From CAIWHR01 sp963717695 (GTDB lineage Bacteria > Pseudomonadota > Gammaproteobacteria > Burkholderiales > Casimicrobiaceae), in NCBI GenBank assembly GCA_963717695.1, contig CAVQWR010000003.1, positions 1,116,001-1,180,000 on the forward strand: a stretch of DNA of 64,000 bases. The letters run 5' to 3'. Positions 62,949-64,000 of the stretch are shown piece by piece (position 1 is the stretch's first letter; every line of letters begins with the position of its first letter). A program made the translations under genes and the position numbers. Below the pieces are notes generated by a model. The model was given only the letters and a program-made list of their open reading frames with translations. It was not told the origin of the DNA and searched no databases.

Positions 62949-64000
62949 ATGGCCATCTCCGTTTCGCCGCATCAAGTCCCTGCACCCGCGCGGGCCGCGC
63001 CGCAACCCGCGGCCGCAATAAGGCCCCCGCACGTTTCCTGGAAGGCGATCGTGCCGATCGTCGTCGCGCTGGTGATTGCCGTGCTGCCGGCGCCCGAGGG
63101 TCTGGCGCCCTACGCCTGGTATTACTTCGCGATCTTCGCCGGCGTGATCGTCGCGCTGATGCTGGAGCCGCTGCCGGGCGGCGCGATCGGTCTCATCGGC
63201 GTCACCGCGGTCTCCGTGCTTTCGCCCTGGGTGTTCTTCTCTCCCGCCGAGCTCGCGAAGCCGGGCTTCAAGTCGTACAACGCGGTGCTGACCTGGGCGC
63301 TGTCGGGATTCTCAAACGCGACGGTGTGGCTCATCTTCGGCGCGTTCATGTTCGCGCTGGGCTACGACAAGACCGGGCTCGGGAGGCACATCTCGCTTTC
63401 CCTCGTGAAGTGGATGGGACGGCGCACGCTGACGCTGGGCTATGCGGTCGCCGTCGCCGACACGATCCTTGCGCCGTTCACGCCGTCGAACACGGCGCGG
63501 TCCGGCGGAACCATCTTCCCGGTGATCCGCAACCTGCCCGCGCTTTACGATTCGAAGCCGAACGACCCGTCGTCGCGGCGAATCGGCTCGTACATCATGT
63601 GGGTCGCGATCGCGACGACGTGCGTGACGAGCTCGATGTTCCTGACCGGACTCGCCCCAAACCTCCTCGCGATCGAGCTCGTCAACAAGACCGCCAAGGT
63701 GAGTCTCACCTGGACGCAGTGGTTCCTTGCGTTCGCGCCGGTCGGCATTGCGCTGCTGATCCTGATTCCGATCGTGACCTACTGGATCTATCCGCCCGAA
63801 GTGAAATCGGGCAACGAGGTTCCGGCGTGGGCCGCGCAGGAGCTCGAAAAGCTGGGCGGCTTCTCGAACCGGGAGATCACGCTGGCCGCGCTTGTCGTGC
63901 TGGCGCTGGCGCTCTGGATCTTCGGCGGGGACACGATCAACGCGACGACCGTCGCGCTCGTCGTCATCTCGCTGATGCTGATACTGGGCGTCGTGAGCTG
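62949..64000 (+). CDS. DASS-family anion:sodium symporter (dicarboxylate/citrate type), 3' end cut by window edge
   Basis: The first 350 codons of an inner-membrane transporter. After a Pro/Ala-rich cytoplasmic N-terminus, hydrophobic helices begin at AIVPIVVALVIAVLP. Family blocks: YYFAIFAGVIVALMLEPLPG, AIGLIGVTAVSVLSPWVF, LIFGAFMFALGYDKTGLGRH, and the Na+/substrate motif LAPFTPSNTARSGGTIFPV (SNT). It resembles CitT/TtdT-type and plant-plastid-like malate translocators. Taken with malic enzyme and fumarate reductase nearby, a C4-dicarboxylate substrate is likely (inference). ATG at 62949. Confidence 0.88.
   Translation, partial: MAISVSPHQVPAPARAAPQPAAAIRPPHVSWKAIVPIVVALVIAVLPAPEGLAPYAWYYFAIFAGVIVALMLEPLPGGAIGLIGVTAVSVLSPWVFFSPAELAKPGFKSYNAVLTWALSGFSNATVWLIFGAFMFALGYDKTGLGRHISLSLVKWMGRRTLTLGYAVAVADTILAPFTPSNTARSGGTIFPVIRNLPALYDSKPNDPSSRRIGSYIMWVAIATTCVTSSMFLTGLAPNLLAIELVNKTAKVSLTWTQWFLAFAPVGIALLILIPIVTYWIYPPEVKSGNEVPAWAAQELEKLGGFSNREITLAALVVLALALWIFGGDTINATTVALVVISLMLILGVVS

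Overview
The window is a high-GC (roughly two-thirds G+C) chromosomal segment of a betaproteobacterium. The evidence is the gene order pilU-pilT / yggS-proC-yggT-yggU, the ubiE-ubiJ-ubiB set, a Bug-type solute-binding protein, the -10 boxes of TAGAAT/TATAAT type, and an IPTL-CTERM protein. No rRNA, tRNA, insertion sequence, integrase or CRISPR array was found. The genus cannot be fixed from the sequence alone.

Layout. 0-8.2 kb (minus strand): an LPS/O-antigen type cluster with two asparagine-synthase-family amidotransferases, two GT4 glycosyltransferases, a WaaQ-like heptosyltransferase and a VanZ-like membrane protein. 8.3-12.4 kb: a polyamine ABC importer (potA-H-I-F order). 12.5-16.5 kb: ubiB, ubiJ, ubiE and a DUF971 gene, with a thioesterase gene on the opposite strand inside the set. 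16.8-22.3 kb: a small secreted repeat protein, pilU/pilT, and divergent yggS-proC-yggT-yggU. 22.3-28.1 kb (minus): rsmA and pdxA downstream of a small sugar-catabolic set (HpcH-type aldolase, SMP-30 lactonase, GH31 glycosidase). 28.4-33.1 kb: AzlCD amino-acid exporter, a MoxR / GNAT / CoxE-type VWA group and a ketosamine kinase. 33.1-39.9 kb: metal handling, with NikR, a NiCoT nickel permease, outer-membrane barrels, a PCu(A)C copper chaperone and thioredoxin-fold proteins. 40.3-43.5 kb: a class III ribonucleotide reductase operon. 43.6-49.9 kb: DUF2237, IPTL-CTERM protein, dinB, a hydrolase, ctaA and a UPF0149 protein. 50-64 kb: NAD-malic enzyme, a four-gene pyruvate:ferredoxin oxidoreductase, a Wolinella-type fumarate reductase, an ATP-grasp/Bug pair and the start of a DASS-type dicarboxylate transporter.

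How it works together. The right half reads as an oxygen-limited lifestyle module. FNR/Anr-type boxes precede nrdD and frdC, and a related box lies on the pyruvate:ferredoxin oxidoreductase side of a shared divergent region. The enzymes would take up C4-dicarboxylates, convert malate to pyruvate and acetyl-CoA, and use fumarate as electron sink. The class III reductase has its glycyl-radical domain on a separate 62-residue polypeptide with its own ribosome binding site. Its promoter region has an FNR box followed by two NrdR boxes exactly 31 bp apart. A 28-bp palindrome with NikR-operator geometry lies directly upstream of the nickel permease.

Quality note. At least eleven conserved genes in the first 38 kb carry single-base frame breaks, densest in 0.6-5.5 kb (about eight in one asnB), while none was noticed from 38 to 64 kb. 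This looks like uneven sequence accuracy rather than gene decay. These genes are annotated as functional, with the approximate break positions given.
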